From the NCBI GenBank assembly GCA_041392845.1, contig JAWKLG010000028.1, positions 30,133 through 94,132 on the forward strand: a stretch of DNA of 64,000 nucleotides, read 5' to 3'. The stretch is from JAGQWW01 sp041392845 (lineage in GTDB: Bacteria; Bacteroidota; Bacteroidia; Chitinophagales; Saprospiraceae). The first letter of the stretch is position 1; the number at the start of each line of letters is the position of its first letter. This document shows positions 34,398 to 43,718 of the stretch, piece after piece. The notes beneath the pieces are model-generated. The model had not been told where the DNA came from. It worked only from the letters and a program-made list of their open reading frames with translations, and searched no databases. A program made the position numbers and the translations under genes.

Positions 34398-37300
34398 ATG
34401 AAACAAATCTCACTAGTTTGTGCTTTAGTACTGTTGTGTCTTGGGGCAACCTATGCCCAGCGCACAGTAGTTGGTTCTGTAACCGACGACAGCGGAGCTC
34501 CACTGATTGGAGCAACTGTATTGGTAAAAAATACAACCGTTGGAACCGTTACAGACATTGACGGACAATATTCCATCAATGTCCCTGCAGGGGAATCAAC
34601 CCTTGAAATTTCTTACATTGGATACAACACCCGCGAAATTGAGCTGGGTGCATCCAACGTTGTAAATGTGACCCTTTCAGAGGGGGTGACATTGGAAACT
34701 GCCGTAGTAACTTCGCTCGGAATCAGCAAAGACCGAAAGGCTTTGGGCTATTCTGTTGAGCAGGTTGGCGGTGAAGATCTGGTCAGTTCCAGAGAAACCA
34801 ATGTCGTGAACGCTTTGGCCGGAAAGGTTTCAGGCGTTCAGATTACCAATTCCGGAGGACAAACCGGATCTTCATCTCGTATAGTTATCAGAGGTGTTTC
34901 TTCCTTCCTTGGAGAAAACCAACCCTTGTTTGTTATTGATGGTGTGCCTGTTGATAACTCCATGACATTTGGTGGTGGCCAGGCCAGTATCAATGGTACC
35001 GGCCAAGGTGACTCTCCATTGTTCTTTGGAGGTACGTCCAACCGAATGGTGGATTTGGATCCATCCATTATTGAAAATGTTTCCATTTTGAAGGGCGCGA
35101 GTGCTACTGCTTTGTATGGAAAAAGAGGAGCAAATGGTGTGGTCTTGATTACTACCAAGAGTGGTAAAAGAAACCAAAAGCCTACTGTTAATTTCAGCTT
35201 TAGTCAGGGATGGCAAAATGCCAGAACTCCGGAGTTTCAGGACAAATATGCTCAAGGAGTAAATGGAGACTTCAATCCAATGTCCAATTCTTCCTGGGGT
35301 CCGAGGATGGATACCCTGCGATTTGATGAAAATGGGAATGTTGATCCAAATGGTACTTTGGCTCAGAAATATGACAATGTTGACGAGTTTTTCCAAACCG
35401 GTACTATAAGAGATGCATCCATTTCTTTGGGAGGTGGGAATGAGAAATCTACTTATTTCTTCTCTTATTCCAATAGAGATGAGAAAGGTATTTTGTATAA
35501 AAATGACCTTCAAAGACACAATTTCCTTGGAAAGTTTGGCTCTACCTTTGGCGATAACCTTACTGTAAATGCCTCTTTCAGTTACAATAGAACTGACCTG
35601 AGTAGTATTACGGAAGGAAATGGTCGCCAGGCATACCAATGGACTGTATACGGTGCTCCCATTAGTTATGATTTGAGAAATGACAATGGTGATGGAGAAA
35701 TCGGACCGGAGGATTATCTTTTGGAAGATGGTAGCCAGCGTTTGTACCGTACGGCAAGAAACAACCCTTATTTCTTGTTGGATCAAAACGGATTGGAAAG
35801 TGTTGTAAATCGTTTCCTCCCTAATATCATGGTGGAATATGCATTCACTCCAAAGTTGAAATTAACCAACAGATTGGGAGCGGATATTTATTCAGATACC
35901 AGGAAATACAGGGAAGCAGTTGGAACGGTTGGAACTTTCCCTTCTGGAAGATTGTATGATGATGTAATCAATTACCGCCAAATTAACAACGATTTGACGC
36001 TTCGTTTTGAAGATGATTTGAATGAGGATTTTGGACTTAGTTTATTGGTTGGTCATAATATCAATGACAAGTACGACGACCGTGTATTTGCACAGGGCGT
36101 ATCATTGTCGATACCTGGTTTTTACAATATCCAAAATGCCGAAACGGTGTCTTCAATCCAATATTTCAACCAGGGAAGGTTGATTGGGTTGTATGGATCC
36201 GCTGAAGTAAGTTTCAGAAGGTATTTGTATTTGACACTTACCGGAAGAAATGACTGGTCTTCGACTTTGCCTAAAGACAACAACAGCTTCTTTTATCCAA
36301 GTGCAGGTTTGAGTTTTGTTTTGACGGACGCGATTCCTGCTTTACAAGGGAACAACGTTCTTTCTTACCTGAAATTACGTGGTAGCTGGGCTCAGGTAGG
36401 TAATGACACAGATCCTTACAATACTACGGAAACTGTTTATGTACAAAGTAGTGTCGGTGATGGTCAACGTGGAGCCATCAACAGTCCTTACAATGGTGTA
36501 AATGGATTCAACCTTTCCAATGTAATTGGTAATCCAAACTTGGTAGCTGAGTTGACTTCAGAAATTGAATTTGGTTTGGAATCTCAATTCTTCGGAAACA
36601 GAATCAGATTGGAAGCTTCCTATTATGACCGTACCAGCCAGGATCAAATTTTCAATGCTCCGGTTGCTGCATCTGTTGGTGCCATTTCAAGGATAGTAAA
36701 TGCTGGGTCCATGCGCAACAATGGAGTAGAAATCTTATTGTCACTTACTCCGGTTAAAGTTGGTGGATTTGAATGGAATGTTACCGGTACTTATACCAAA
36801 AACAACAATACCATTGAAGATCTTACGGAAGGAGTGGACAATATCAGATTGGCAGGATTTACTTCTCCCGGTATTTACATCGTAAAAGATGAAGGATACG
36901 GAGTAATTTGGGGGAGTCGTTATTTGAGAAATGAAGATGGTCAGGTTATTATTAATGATGATCCAAATTCAGAACGTTATGGATTGCCTCTTGGCCTTGA
37001 AAATAATCTAGGTGTAATTGGAAATACCCAGATTGATTGGTTTGGCTCCATCAGAAATACTTTTTCTTATAGTACCAATAATTTCGGCTCAATTTCTTTG
37101 TCGGCAGTACTGGACAAAAGGGAAGGCGGAGATATTTTAAATCTCGATAACTTTTACCTGAATTCCTATGGTGTAACCAAAGTGACTGAAAACAGGGAAA
37201 CTGCCAGTTTTGTTTTTCCAAACGGCGTTAAATCAGATGGAGCAGTAAATGATATCGAAGTACGACAAGATGAAAAGTATTGGCGAGAAAAATGGGGGCT

Positions 37301-37574
37301 TGCTCAGGAAGACTGGGTGGAAGATGGTTCATTCATTCGCTTGAGAGAAGTGACAATTCGTTATGGAATGCCTGCCACAATGTTCAACAATACTTCAGCA
37401 ATTAAGAATTTAAGTCTGTTTGTTTCAGGTAGAAACCTTTGGTTGAACGCTCCAAACTTTACCGGTGCGGACCCTGAAGTAAGTTTGTATGGAAATGCCA
37501 ACGGGCAAGGATTTTACAATTTTAATACCCCTGGTACAGTGGGTTGGACAGTTGGTTTAAATGCCACTTTTTAA
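34398..37574 (+). CDS. SusC/RagA family TonB-dependent outer membrane transporter
   Basis: A 1,058-residue TonB-linked porin. I chose the ATG at 34398, which starts the signal peptide (MKQISLVCALVLLCLGATYA, then Q); the frame is open 12 codons more. In order: a carboxypeptidase regulatory-like domain (TVVGSVTDDSGAPLIGATVL), the plug with NALAGKVSGVQITNSGG and SATALYGKRGANGVVLITTK, and a 22-strand barrel ending VGWTVGLNATF. Together with the SusD-like lipoprotein it binds and imports a nutrient, usually a glycan or peptide. No glycoside hydrolase or regulator is nearby, so the substrate is unknown. SusD follows after 38 bases in the same operon. Confidence 0.93.
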   Translation: MKQISLVCALVLLCLGATYAQRTVVGSVTDDSGAPLIGATVLVKNTTVGTVTDIDGQYSINVPAGESTLEISYIGYNTREIELGASNVVNVTLSEGVTLETAVVTSLGISKDRKALGYSVEQVGGEDLVSSRETNVVNALAGKVSGVQITNSGGQTGSSSRIVIRGVSSFLGENQPLFVIDGVPVDNSMTFGGGQASINGTGQGDSPLFFGGTSNRMVDLDPSIIENVSILKGASATALYGKRGANGVVLITTKSGKRNQKPTVNFSFSQGWQNARTPEFQDKYAQGVNGDFNPMSNSSWGPRMDTLRFDENGNVDPNGTLAQKYDNVDEFFQTGTIRDASISLGGGNEKSTYFFSYSNRDEKGILYKNDLQRHNFLGKFGSTFGDNLTVNASFSYNRTDLSSITEGNGRQAYQWTVYGAPISYDLRNDNGDGEIGPEDYLLEDGSQRLYRTARNNPYFLLDQNGLESVVNRFLPNIMVEYAFTPKLKLTNRLGADIYSDTRKYREAVGTVGTFPSGRLYDDVINYRQINNDLTLRFEDDLNEDFGLSLLVGHNINDKYDDRVFAQGVSLSIPGFYNIQNAETVSSIQYFNQGRLIGLYGSAEVSFRRYLYLTLTGRNDWSSTLPKDNNSFFYPSAGLSFVLTDAIPALQGNNVLSYLKLRGSWAQVGNDTDPYNTTETVYVQSSVGDGQRGAINSPYNGVNGFNLSNVIGNPNLVAELTSEIEFGLESQFFGNRIRLEASYYDRTSQDQIFNAPVAASVGAISRIVNAGSMRNNGVEILLSLTPVKVGGFEWNVTGTYTKNNNTIEDLTEGVDNIRLAGFTSPGIYIVKDEGYGVIWGSRYLRNEDGQVIINDDPNSERYGLPLGLENNLGVIGNTQIDWFGSIRNTFSYSTNNFGSISLSAVLDKREGGDILNLDNFYLNSYGVTKVTENRETASFVFPNGVKSDGAVNDIEVRQDEKYWREKWGLAQEDWVEDGSFIRLREVTIRYGMPATMFNNTSAIKNLSLFVSGRNLWLNAPNFTGADPEVSLYGNANGQGFYNFNTPGTVGWTVGLNATF

Positions 37575-37612
37575 AAATGAAAATCCTTTTTAAACCATCA
37601 AATTAAGATATT

Positions 37613-39061
37613 ATGAAAAATAAGTATATAAAATTCGTAAAAACGGTTTTCCTGGTTGGCCTTTTAGGATTGTGGCTGCCAAGTTGTAATGATTATTTGG
37701 ATATCAACGACGATCCCAACAATCCAATTTCTCTGGGAGGAGATTATGATTTATTGATTGCGGATATCACCAATACTATGTCTTACAACATAGTTGGTGG
37801 AGGTAATTTTACCCGTTATTCTGCACAATGGATGCAGCAGATTGCAGACGTTTCAGCGCCACCTTCTAATGATACCTATCGATTCAATACTTCTGATTTC
37901 AATAATGAGTGGGCTTTTTATTCCTATTCTACCATTTTAATTGGTTGTAAAGATGTGATTGAGAATGGAACGGAAGATGGAGCGATGAACCATGTTGCCA
38001 TTGCAAAAATTATGATGGCCTTGAATTATGGAGTATTGACTGATTTCTTTGGAGCAATTCCATTTTCTGAAGCGCTGCAACGTACGGGTAATTTGAAACC
38101 GGGCTACGATAGCCAGGAAGCGGTGTATGATGGTATCCAGACTTTGTTGGATGAGGCAATCGCAGCAATTGATCTGGCATCACCTGTTGAAGTTGGTTCC
38201 GGTGACTTCCTTTTGGGAGGTGATATGGCTAAATGGAGAAAGGTGGCCAATATGTTGAAAGCAAGGTATGCGATTCATTTGGTTAATGCTCCTGGAAAGG
38301 ATCCCAACATGCAGGCACAAGCTGCTTTGAATGCATTGAGTGAAGCTATGGATAGCCCTGCTGATGAGCCAAGGTTTGTTTACATGGGTGAAGCAGGTGA
38401 AGAAGGTCCATGGAATCAATGGATTGAGAAATTTGCCAATACTATGAAGGTTTCTCAAAATCTCCTTGATATGCTTACCGCTCTTAACGATCCCAGGTTG
38501 CCTATGATGGTTGATACGGCAGAGAATACAGGCACGTATGTGGGGCATAAAAATGGAAACTCGAATTTGCCAGATGAGTTGGATGATGTTTCTGATATTG
38601 GAATTTTCTACTATCAGCCTGAAACTTATATTCCGATTGTTACCTATGTAGAGCAAAAATTCATAGAAGCTGAAGCCAACATGATTTTGAATAACATGCC
38701 TGCTGCTGAAGCTGCTTATGCTGCAGCCATCAAATCTCACATGTCAATGCTTTCAGGAGAAGGCGAGACGGAAGAAACTATTTCCGAAGCAGAGATGGAT
38801 GATTACATAACTGCCAATCCATTAAATGATTTGGAGGATTTGATTACCCAGAAATACCTTGGTTTGTATTTGTGGGGAGCAGCAGAAGTTTACAATGACT
38901 TCCGCCGTACCGGATTTCCTCAGTTGACTCCGGCCATGAATGCTTTATTCAATCAGATTCCGACCAGGATACCATATCCGGATACAGAAATCAACAACAA
39001 CAAAGAGAATGTTCCAAGTGGTGTAACACCGACCTCCAAGGTCTGGTGGGATGCTGACTAG
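37613..39061 (+). CDS. SusD/RagB family nutrient-binding lipoprotein
   Basis: A 482-residue surface lipoprotein. The signal MKNKYIKFVKTVFLVGLLGL leads to the lipobox LPSC (Cys25), then NDYLDINDDPNNP, a start typical of the SusD-like family. Four TPR-like helical pairs are present, with the family blocks YGVLTDFFGAIPFSEAL, KWRKVANMLKARYAIHL and the C-terminal YNDFRRTGFPQLTP and RIPYPDTEINNN. Caps the SusC barrel on the outside and binds the substrate. A terminator follows 34 bases behind the stop. Confidence 0.92.
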   Translation: MKNKYIKFVKTVFLVGLLGLWLPSCNDYLDINDDPNNPISLGGDYDLLIADITNTMSYNIVGGGNFTRYSAQWMQQIADVSAPPSNDTYRFNTSDFNNEWAFYSYSTILIGCKDVIENGTEDGAMNHVAIAKIMMALNYGVLTDFFGAIPFSEALQRTGNLKPGYDSQEAVYDGIQTLLDEAIAAIDLASPVEVGSGDFLLGGDMAKWRKVANMLKARYAIHLVNAPGKDPNMQAQAALNALSEAMDSPADEPRFVYMGEAGEEGPWNQWIEKFANTMKVSQNLLDMLTALNDPRLPMMVDTAENTGTYVGHKNGNSNLPDELDDVSDIGIFYYQPETYIPIVTYVEQKFIEAEANMILNNMPAAEAAYAAAIKSHMSMLSGEGETEETISEAEMDDYITANPLNDLEDLITQKYLGLYLWGAAEVYNDFRRTGFPQLTPAMNALFNQIPTRIPYPDTEINNNKENVPSGVTPTSKVWWDAD

Positions 39062-39094
39062 GACGTAAATGTATTTTTATAGCTGATTCACAAG

Positions 39095-39131
39095 TCCCCG
39101 GTTCTCTTAGTTGAGGATCGGGGAATTTTTA
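39095..39131 (+). terminator. Intrinsic terminator of the susC/susD operon
   Basis: TCCCCGGTTCTC pairs with GAGGATCGGGGA (one mismatch pair) across TTAGTT, followed by ATTTTTATTT. Confidence 0.8.
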
Positions 39132-39166
39132 TTTACGAATTACGAGTGACGAATTACGAGTGGTTA

Positions 39167-39575
39167 AACGTTGTGTCCTCTGTGGTGAAATAATTATTCA
39201 CCGCTACGGAGGACGCGACGTATTTTTTTCTGCTGTTTCAAATGACAGAATCAGGATGAGGAGGATGAAAGGATGAGAAGGATAGCAGTTTTTCTGGCGA
39301 AAAATAGGATGCATTTAATCAAGCAGGATGACATCCTATAAATCCTAACATCCTGCAAATCCTGATTCAAGAATAAGAGGATTGAGAAGGCCAAGGTTTA
39401 ATATTTAGGTTGCGTAGTTTTTGTAGGTGATTTTAAGCATGGTGGAATTTTTCACCCCCCGACCCCCATCAAGGGGGAGGCGATTTTAGAATTAGAAATA
39501 CGTTGCGTACGTTGCGTTCTCTGTGGTGAAAAAAATATTCACCACTACGGGCGCGGAGGATGCGACGTATTTTAT
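39167..39575. repeat. Duplicated GTGGTGAA..TTCACCxC block and 8-bp inverted arrays
   Basis: Copies at 39167-39229 and 39509-39575 share CGTTG.GT.CTCTGTGGTGAA, an A/T-rich loop, TTCACC.CTACGG and GGA.GCGACGTATTT. GTGGTGAA and TTCACCAC form a hairpin in both. Between the copies lie inverted arrays of AGGATGA-type octamers. Confidence 0.7.
39444..39490. repeat. CACCCCCCGACCCCC interspersed repeat
   Basis: The block GGAATTTTTCACCCCCCGAC followed by CCCC, TCAAGG and GGAGGCGATTTTA recurs at 61787-61832 and 61949-61998. Confidence 0.7.
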
Positions 39576-39605
39576 TTTGTAGTTTTGATTTTGTAATCAT
39601 TATTC

Positions 39606-40388
39606 ATGCAAAAACTTCCAGGTTTATCTTTTTGGGAACAATCCTCCTTTTTTGATGGGGTGGATTTGGCTATTATCGGTAGTGGAATAGTTGGGTTGAA
39701 TGCTGCTTTGGATGCAAAAGAAAAGTTTCCGGATTTTAAGATTGTGATTTTTGAAAGAGGGCCGTTTCCGGTGGGGGCGAGTACGCGGAATGCAGGGTTT
39801 GCCTGTTTTGGAAGTTTGACGGAATTGATAGATGATTTGCAAAATATGTCTGAAACTGAAATGATGGATTTGGTGCGCATGAGATGGCAGGGGTTACAAA
39901 AATTGAGAGGCAGGGTAGGGGATGAAACGATGGATTTCAATGGCAGTGGGAATTTTGAAATTTTTAGAAAAGAAGAAAAGGAAACTTTTGAAAATTGTGC
40001 AGACCAGATTGGCCATTTCAATCAATTAATGGAAGATACTATAGGGGAAAAAGAAACCTATTCTGTCGTATCAAAGGACAATTTTCCGTTTGCGGGGATT
40101 GATTATGTGATTAAAAATCAGTGGGAAGGTCAAATCAATACCGGAAAAATGATGGAGGCGCTTTTGAACAAGGCTTATCAGGCTGGTATCAAAATTTTCA
40201 ATGGTGTTGATATTTCAGGATTGGAAGAAGAAGAAAATGGTATTGTTTTAAAAAATGAAAACAACTGGCACTTATTTGCAAAAAAGGTACTGGTAGCCAC
40301 CAATGGTTTTGCCAATCAATTGATAGAAAACTTAGCGCTTGAACCAGCCAGGAATCAGGTTTTAATTACTGAGCCCATCCAGGTTTGA
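39606..40388 (+). CDS. FAD-dependent oxidoreductase (DadA-like), N-terminal part before frameshifts
   Basis: 260 residues of a glycine/D-amino acid oxidase-like flavoprotein. The FAD-binding Rossmann motif LAIIGSGIVGLNAALDAKEK and the following VIFERGPFPVGASTRNAGFA are intact, as is LVATNGFANQLIENLALEP. The frame ends at a TGA right after LITEPIQ, where homologues continue with GLKVKGCFHYDKGYVYFR. The rest of the protein is encoded in other frames up to 40745, so the gene is interrupted. No partner gene is near. Confidence 0.75.
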   Translation: MQKLPGLSFWEQSSFFDGVDLAIIGSGIVGLNAALDAKEKFPDFKIVIFERGPFPVGASTRNAGFACFGSLTELIDDLQNMSETEMMDLVRMRWQGLQKLRGRVGDETMDFNGSGNFEIFRKEEKETFENCADQIGHFNQLMEDTIGEKETYSVVSKDNFPFAGIDYVIKNQWEGQINTGKMMEALLNKAYQAGIKIFNGVDISGLEEEENGIVLKNENNWHLFAKKVLVATNGFANQLIENLALEPARNQVLITEPIQV

Positions 40389-40745
40389 AGGTGAAAGGTT
40401 GTTTTCATTACGACAAGGATATGTCTATTTTAGAAATGTAGGAGATAGAATTCTGCTTGGAGGTGCAAGGAACCTTTTTAAAAAAGAAGAAGCTACAGCA
40501 GAATTTGGCCAAACACAAGGTATCCAAAATGCGCTTGAGAATATTTCAAAAGAAGTAATACTTCCCGGACAAGATTATAAAATCGCCCAATGGTGGAGTG
40601 GAATCATGGGAGTAGGTCCTGTGAAAGCGCCCATCATTCAAATGCATAACACAAACATAAAGGCAAAGCCGTAAAAATGGGTGGTATGGGTGTCGCAATG
40701 GGTAGTTTGATAGGAGAAAAAGCAATACAAATGCTTTATACCTGA
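40382..40745 (+). pseudogene. C-terminal part of the FAD oxidoreductase in shifted frames
   Basis: Reading GLKVKGCFHYDK (from 40382), then GYVYFRNVGDRILLGGARN to GVGPVKAPIIQM in another frame (from about 40420), then AVKMGGMGVAMGSLIGEK in a third (from about 40668) restores a normal C-terminus ending at the TGA 40743-40745. Three single-base losses would explain all shifts: near 40381, in the GG of GACAAGGA near 40418, and between about 40640 and 40667. The restored protein would be about 380 residues, the normal family length. Confidence 0.7.
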
Positions 40746-40860
40746 TTACATTTCTACCTGTGGATGTGGTTTTGGATATCCAAAGATTGTATTCTTGATA
40801 AGATTGGCCACTTTTAGGCACCATTTTTCTCCCATTCCTTGTCACCATCCTGCCGACTTT

Positions 40861-42168
40861 TCAGGACTTTTTAGAATGAATGTGCAAGACTTCCAGGTCA
40901 TAATCTTCCATGTCAACTATCTGGCGATTTTCTAATAGGTGTTTAAGATAATGGACACCATTGGGAACCGGCATATTGTCGCAAGTCATCAGGTCGGTAG
41001 ATCCTTTTTGTAAAGAAGGATAAACGTAAATACGAACCCTTTTTGTGAAGATCTCACCAAATGCAGCCAAAAGGCGCTCGTCCATGTTTTGATAATAAAG
41101 GGAATTGATCAAATCCATCAATTTTCGCACGCCAAAGACAACGCCGACATTTCTTATTTTGTAATCGGCGAGATAAGAAATCAATTTGTGGAACTTCTCA
41201 CAATTTGAAATTACCACGGTTTGTCCCAAACTACAAAGCAGGTCAGCGCGATCCAAAAAGTCTTTTTCGTTGGGTTTGCCACCGACGCGCAGATTGTCGA
41301 GGGTGATCTCCGTTAATAGAAAAGCATTATCAGGATCAATTTCTTCTTCTTTTTTAAACTGGGAAAAGCCTGCCTTGATCAAATCCATATGAACCAGGGT
41401 AGCAGGGCGGTAATTCCCCCTTACAACCATTACATTTTTACGGTATAAAAATTCGGATGCATGCAAGGCACGTTTGTCGGGACCAAACATTGCAACTTCT
41501 GTAAGTCCATGTTTTACCAGCCACAAGCAAAGCAGACGATTGTCTACGTTCTCAAAAGCCGGACCGCTTACCCTTACCATGTCTACCGCTATCCTACCAT
41601 GCAGATTGTCCAACAAAGAAATCAGCAAAGTCTCCGGATCATCATGATAGTGATAGCAGGCATAAACCAGATTTACACCCAAAACTCCGATCGCCTGTTG
41701 CTGCTGTTGCGTACTGGTATCGAGCATGCGAACATGAATCACAATATCATTGGGTTCAGTCTTTGGGTCTAGTTGAAATCGCATGCCCAGCCAACCATCT
41801 CCTTTGATGGTTTTTTGAAAATTCATGGCTGCAATGGTATCAGCAAATGCGAAAAAGCTGGTCTCAGGCCTTGAAGCTCTCAACCTTCTGACCATCAGGG
41901 CAAATTCGTGATCCAACATTTTATAAAGGCGGGGTTCACAAACATATCTACCACTGGCTTCGACTCCATAAATATCGTCACTCACTACTTTATCGTAGGC
42001 TGACATACTTTTGGCAATGGTTCCGGCAGCTGCTCCTACTTTAAAAAAGTAGCGGGCCACTTCTTGTCCGGCACCAATTTCTGCAAAGGATCCATAAATA
42101 GAATCGTCCAGATTAATTTCCAGGGCTTTTTGGTCGGTATCGAGGATTTGTCTCTGACTTTCAGGCAT
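40861..42168 (-). CDS. Conserved protein of unknown function, 435 aa
   Basis: A soluble protein with no signal peptide or membrane helix. The N-terminus (ALEINLDDSIYGSFAEIGAG) and the following QEVARYFFKVGAAAGTIAKS, FAFADTIAAMNF and GDGWLGMRFQ look strongly conserved and belong to a large protein I have seen in many bacteria under contradictory names (TonB-dependent receptor, nicotinate-nucleotide adenylyltransferase). Nothing in the sequence supports either: there is no barrel, no signal peptide and no obvious HxGH nucleotidyltransferase motif. Function unknown. It is divergent from the MATE gene, with 107 bases between the two preferred start codons. Confidence 0.7.
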   Translation of the reverse strand: MPESQRQILDTDQKALEINLDDSIYGSFAEIGAGQEVARYFFKVGAAAGTIAKSMSAYDKVVSDDIYGVEASGRYVCEPRLYKMLDHEFALMVRRLRASRPETSFFAFADTIAAMNFQKTIKGDGWLGMRFQLDPKTEPNDIVIHVRMLDTSTQQQQQAIGVLGVNLVYACYHYHDDPETLLISLLDNLHGRIAVDMVRVSGPAFENVDNRLLCLWLVKHGLTEVAMFGPDKRALHASEFLYRKNVMVVRGNYRPATLVHMDLIKAGFSQFKKEEEIDPDNAFLLTEITLDNLRVGGKPNEKDFLDRADLLCSLGQTVVISNCEKFHKLISYLADYKIRNVGVVFGVRKLMDLINSLYYQNMDERLLAAFGEIFTKRVRIYVYPSLQKGSTDLMTCDNMPVPNGVHYLKHLLENRQIVDMEDYDLEVLHIHSKKS

Positions 42169-42275
42169 GTAGGTTGATTTCTTGAAAAGCGATGCTGATT
42201 TGAGGGCACAAAGGTACAGGTTTCAATACTTTAATGAAAAAGATATTCCCATCTTTGCCCATCATGTTTCGGCCG

Positions 42276-43568
42276 ATGAATAAAGAGATTTTACGATTAG
42301 CTATACCCAATATTATCAGTAATGTTTCGGTGCCACTGTTAAGTTCAGTGGATACAGCATTGATGGGTCGTTTGTCGGACATGCACATCGGCGCGGTCGG
42401 AATCGGGTCCATGATTTTCAATTTTATTTATTGGAATTTTGGTTTCCTAAGAATGGGAACCACCGGGATGACTGCTCAGGCTTTTGGTAAAAAAGACGAT
42501 GCTTATGCTGCTTTGACACTGGGCCGGGCCATTATGGTTGCTTTGCTCATCGCCTTGTTTTTTATGATTTTTCAAAAACCGGTTCTGGAATTGGCGAACT
42601 ACCTCATGCATGCTGAAGGTGAGCAGGCAAGCATGATTAATGGTTATTTTAAAATAAGGATTTGGGCAGCTCCTGCTACCCTTTGTTCCTTTGCCATGAT
42701 GGGTTGGTTTTTTGGCATGCAAAACGCCATTTTCCCTTTGATATGGACCATCGTCACCAATGTGATTAATATTTCTGCCAATATTTATTTTGTAGAATTT
42801 CAGGGAATGGGGGTTGACGGAGTTGCTTTGGGAACAGTCCTGGCACAATACGGTGGTTTACTTTCAGGAATCATTATGTTGTTGATAAAGTACAAGAGCG
42901 TTTTATCGCATATCAAGTTGAATTTATTGGCAGAATGGGAAGCTCTTTCCCGTTTCCTGAAAATCAACCAGGACATTTTTATTAGAACAGTTTGCCTCAC
43001 TTTTGTATTTGGATTTTTTCAAAGTGAGTCCAATCAATTGGGGCCGGAAATTCTTGCAGTAAATGTGATTTTATTACAATTTTTAAACTGGATGTCTTAC
43101 GGAGTGGATGGATTTGCTTATGCGGCTGAGAGTTTGGTAGGGAAATATTTTGGTGCGGACGATAAGCCCGGAACCAAAGAAGCCATTTCCAAATCTTTTT
43201 GGTGGGGAATGGGCATGGCGCTCATTTTCAGTTTGATTTATGCCCTTTTCGGGAAAGATCTTTTAAAAATATTTACCAATCAACCCGAAGTAATTCAAGC
43301 TGCCATTCCTTTCCTGTTTTGGATGGCCCTCGTACCTTTCCTTGGAACTCCAGCCTACATCTGGGATGGCATCTTTGTAGGATTAACAGCTTCCAAAACT
43401 ATGCGCAACAGCATGTTGCTCTCCCTTCTGGTTTTTATCCTGGTCTATTTTACAACCATCCATGCCCATGGCAACCACGGCTTGTGGATGGCCATGATCT
43501 CCTTTTTGCTAGCCCGCGGAATTATCCAGTTTGGGTTTTATCGGTGGAAGGGGTTGGAGATGCGGTGA
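42276..43568 (+). CDS. MATE family efflux transporter
   Basis: A membrane transporter of the multidrug and toxin extrusion family with twelve predicted helices in 430 residues. The start is the ATG at 42276 (MNKEILRLAIPNIISNVSVP), where homologues begin; the frame is open 14 codons further. Family marks: SVDTALMGRLSDMHIGAVG, GTTGMTAQAFGKKD and, in the second half, WMSYGVDGFAYAAESLVGKY. It exports organic cations or unknown compounds by Na+ or H+ antiport. GATTTTT heptads begin right behind the stop codon. Confidence 0.9.
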   Translation: MNKEILRLAIPNIISNVSVPLLSSVDTALMGRLSDMHIGAVGIGSMIFNFIYWNFGFLRMGTTGMTAQAFGKKDDAYAALTLGRAIMVALLIALFFMIFQKPVLELANYLMHAEGEQASMINGYFKIRIWAAPATLCSFAMMGWFFGMQNAIFPLIWTIVTNVINISANIYFVEFQGMGVDGVALGTVLAQYGGLLSGIIMLLIKYKSVLSHIKLNLLAEWEALSRFLKINQDIFIRTVCLTFVFGFFQSESNQLGPEILAVNVILLQFLNWMSYGVDGFAYAAESLVGKYFGADDKPGTKEAISKSFWWGMGMALIFSLIYALFGKDLLKIFTNQPEVIQAAIPFLFWMALVPFLGTPAYIWDGIFVGLTASKTMRNSMLLSLLVFILVYFTTIHAHGNHGLWMAMISFLLARGIIQFGFYRWKGLEMR

Positions 43569-43718
43569 ACGATTTTTGATTTTTGATTTTTGAATTTGGA
43601 AATTGGGATGGGGAGAATGGGGATTGGGTGATTTTTTGGGACGTATTCAAACCACTTTTAGTTTACAGATAGGAAAAAATTAAACCTCAAAAATCAAGAA
43701 TCAAGAATCAAACATTCA
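43569..43718. repeat. Inverted GATTTTT heptad arrays between two stop codons
   Basis: Left arm 43570-43605 reads GATTTTT, GATTTTT, GATTTTT, GAATTTG; right arm 43683-43718 reads AAAATCA, AGAATCA, AGAATCA, AACATTC. The arms are mutually complementary, so RNA from either side could fold back. The right arm includes the stop codon of scpA (43716-43718) and the left begins one base after the MATE stop codon. Confidence 0.8.

Larger units (their letters stand above)
39062..39605. other. Gene-free gap of 540 bp with several repeats
   Basis: After the operon terminator it holds ACGAATT/ACGAGTG heptads (39134-39162), a duplicated block (39167-39229 and 39509-39575), an inverted pair of 8-bp arrays (AGGATGAN units at about 39248-39290, ATCCTNNA units at about 39325-39370) and one CACCCCCCGACCCCC repeat (39444-39490). 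I see no gene. Confidence 0.75.

Noticed and set aside
34872..35786. Open frame of 304 codons antisense to susC
   Set aside because: It is a shadow of a strongly supported TonB-dependent receptor gene; no domain or codon pattern supports it.
40861..42168. TonB-dependent receptor or nicotinate-nucleotide adenylyltransferase
   Set aside because: No signal peptide, plug or barrel, and no HxGH motif; the names remembered for this family are not supported.
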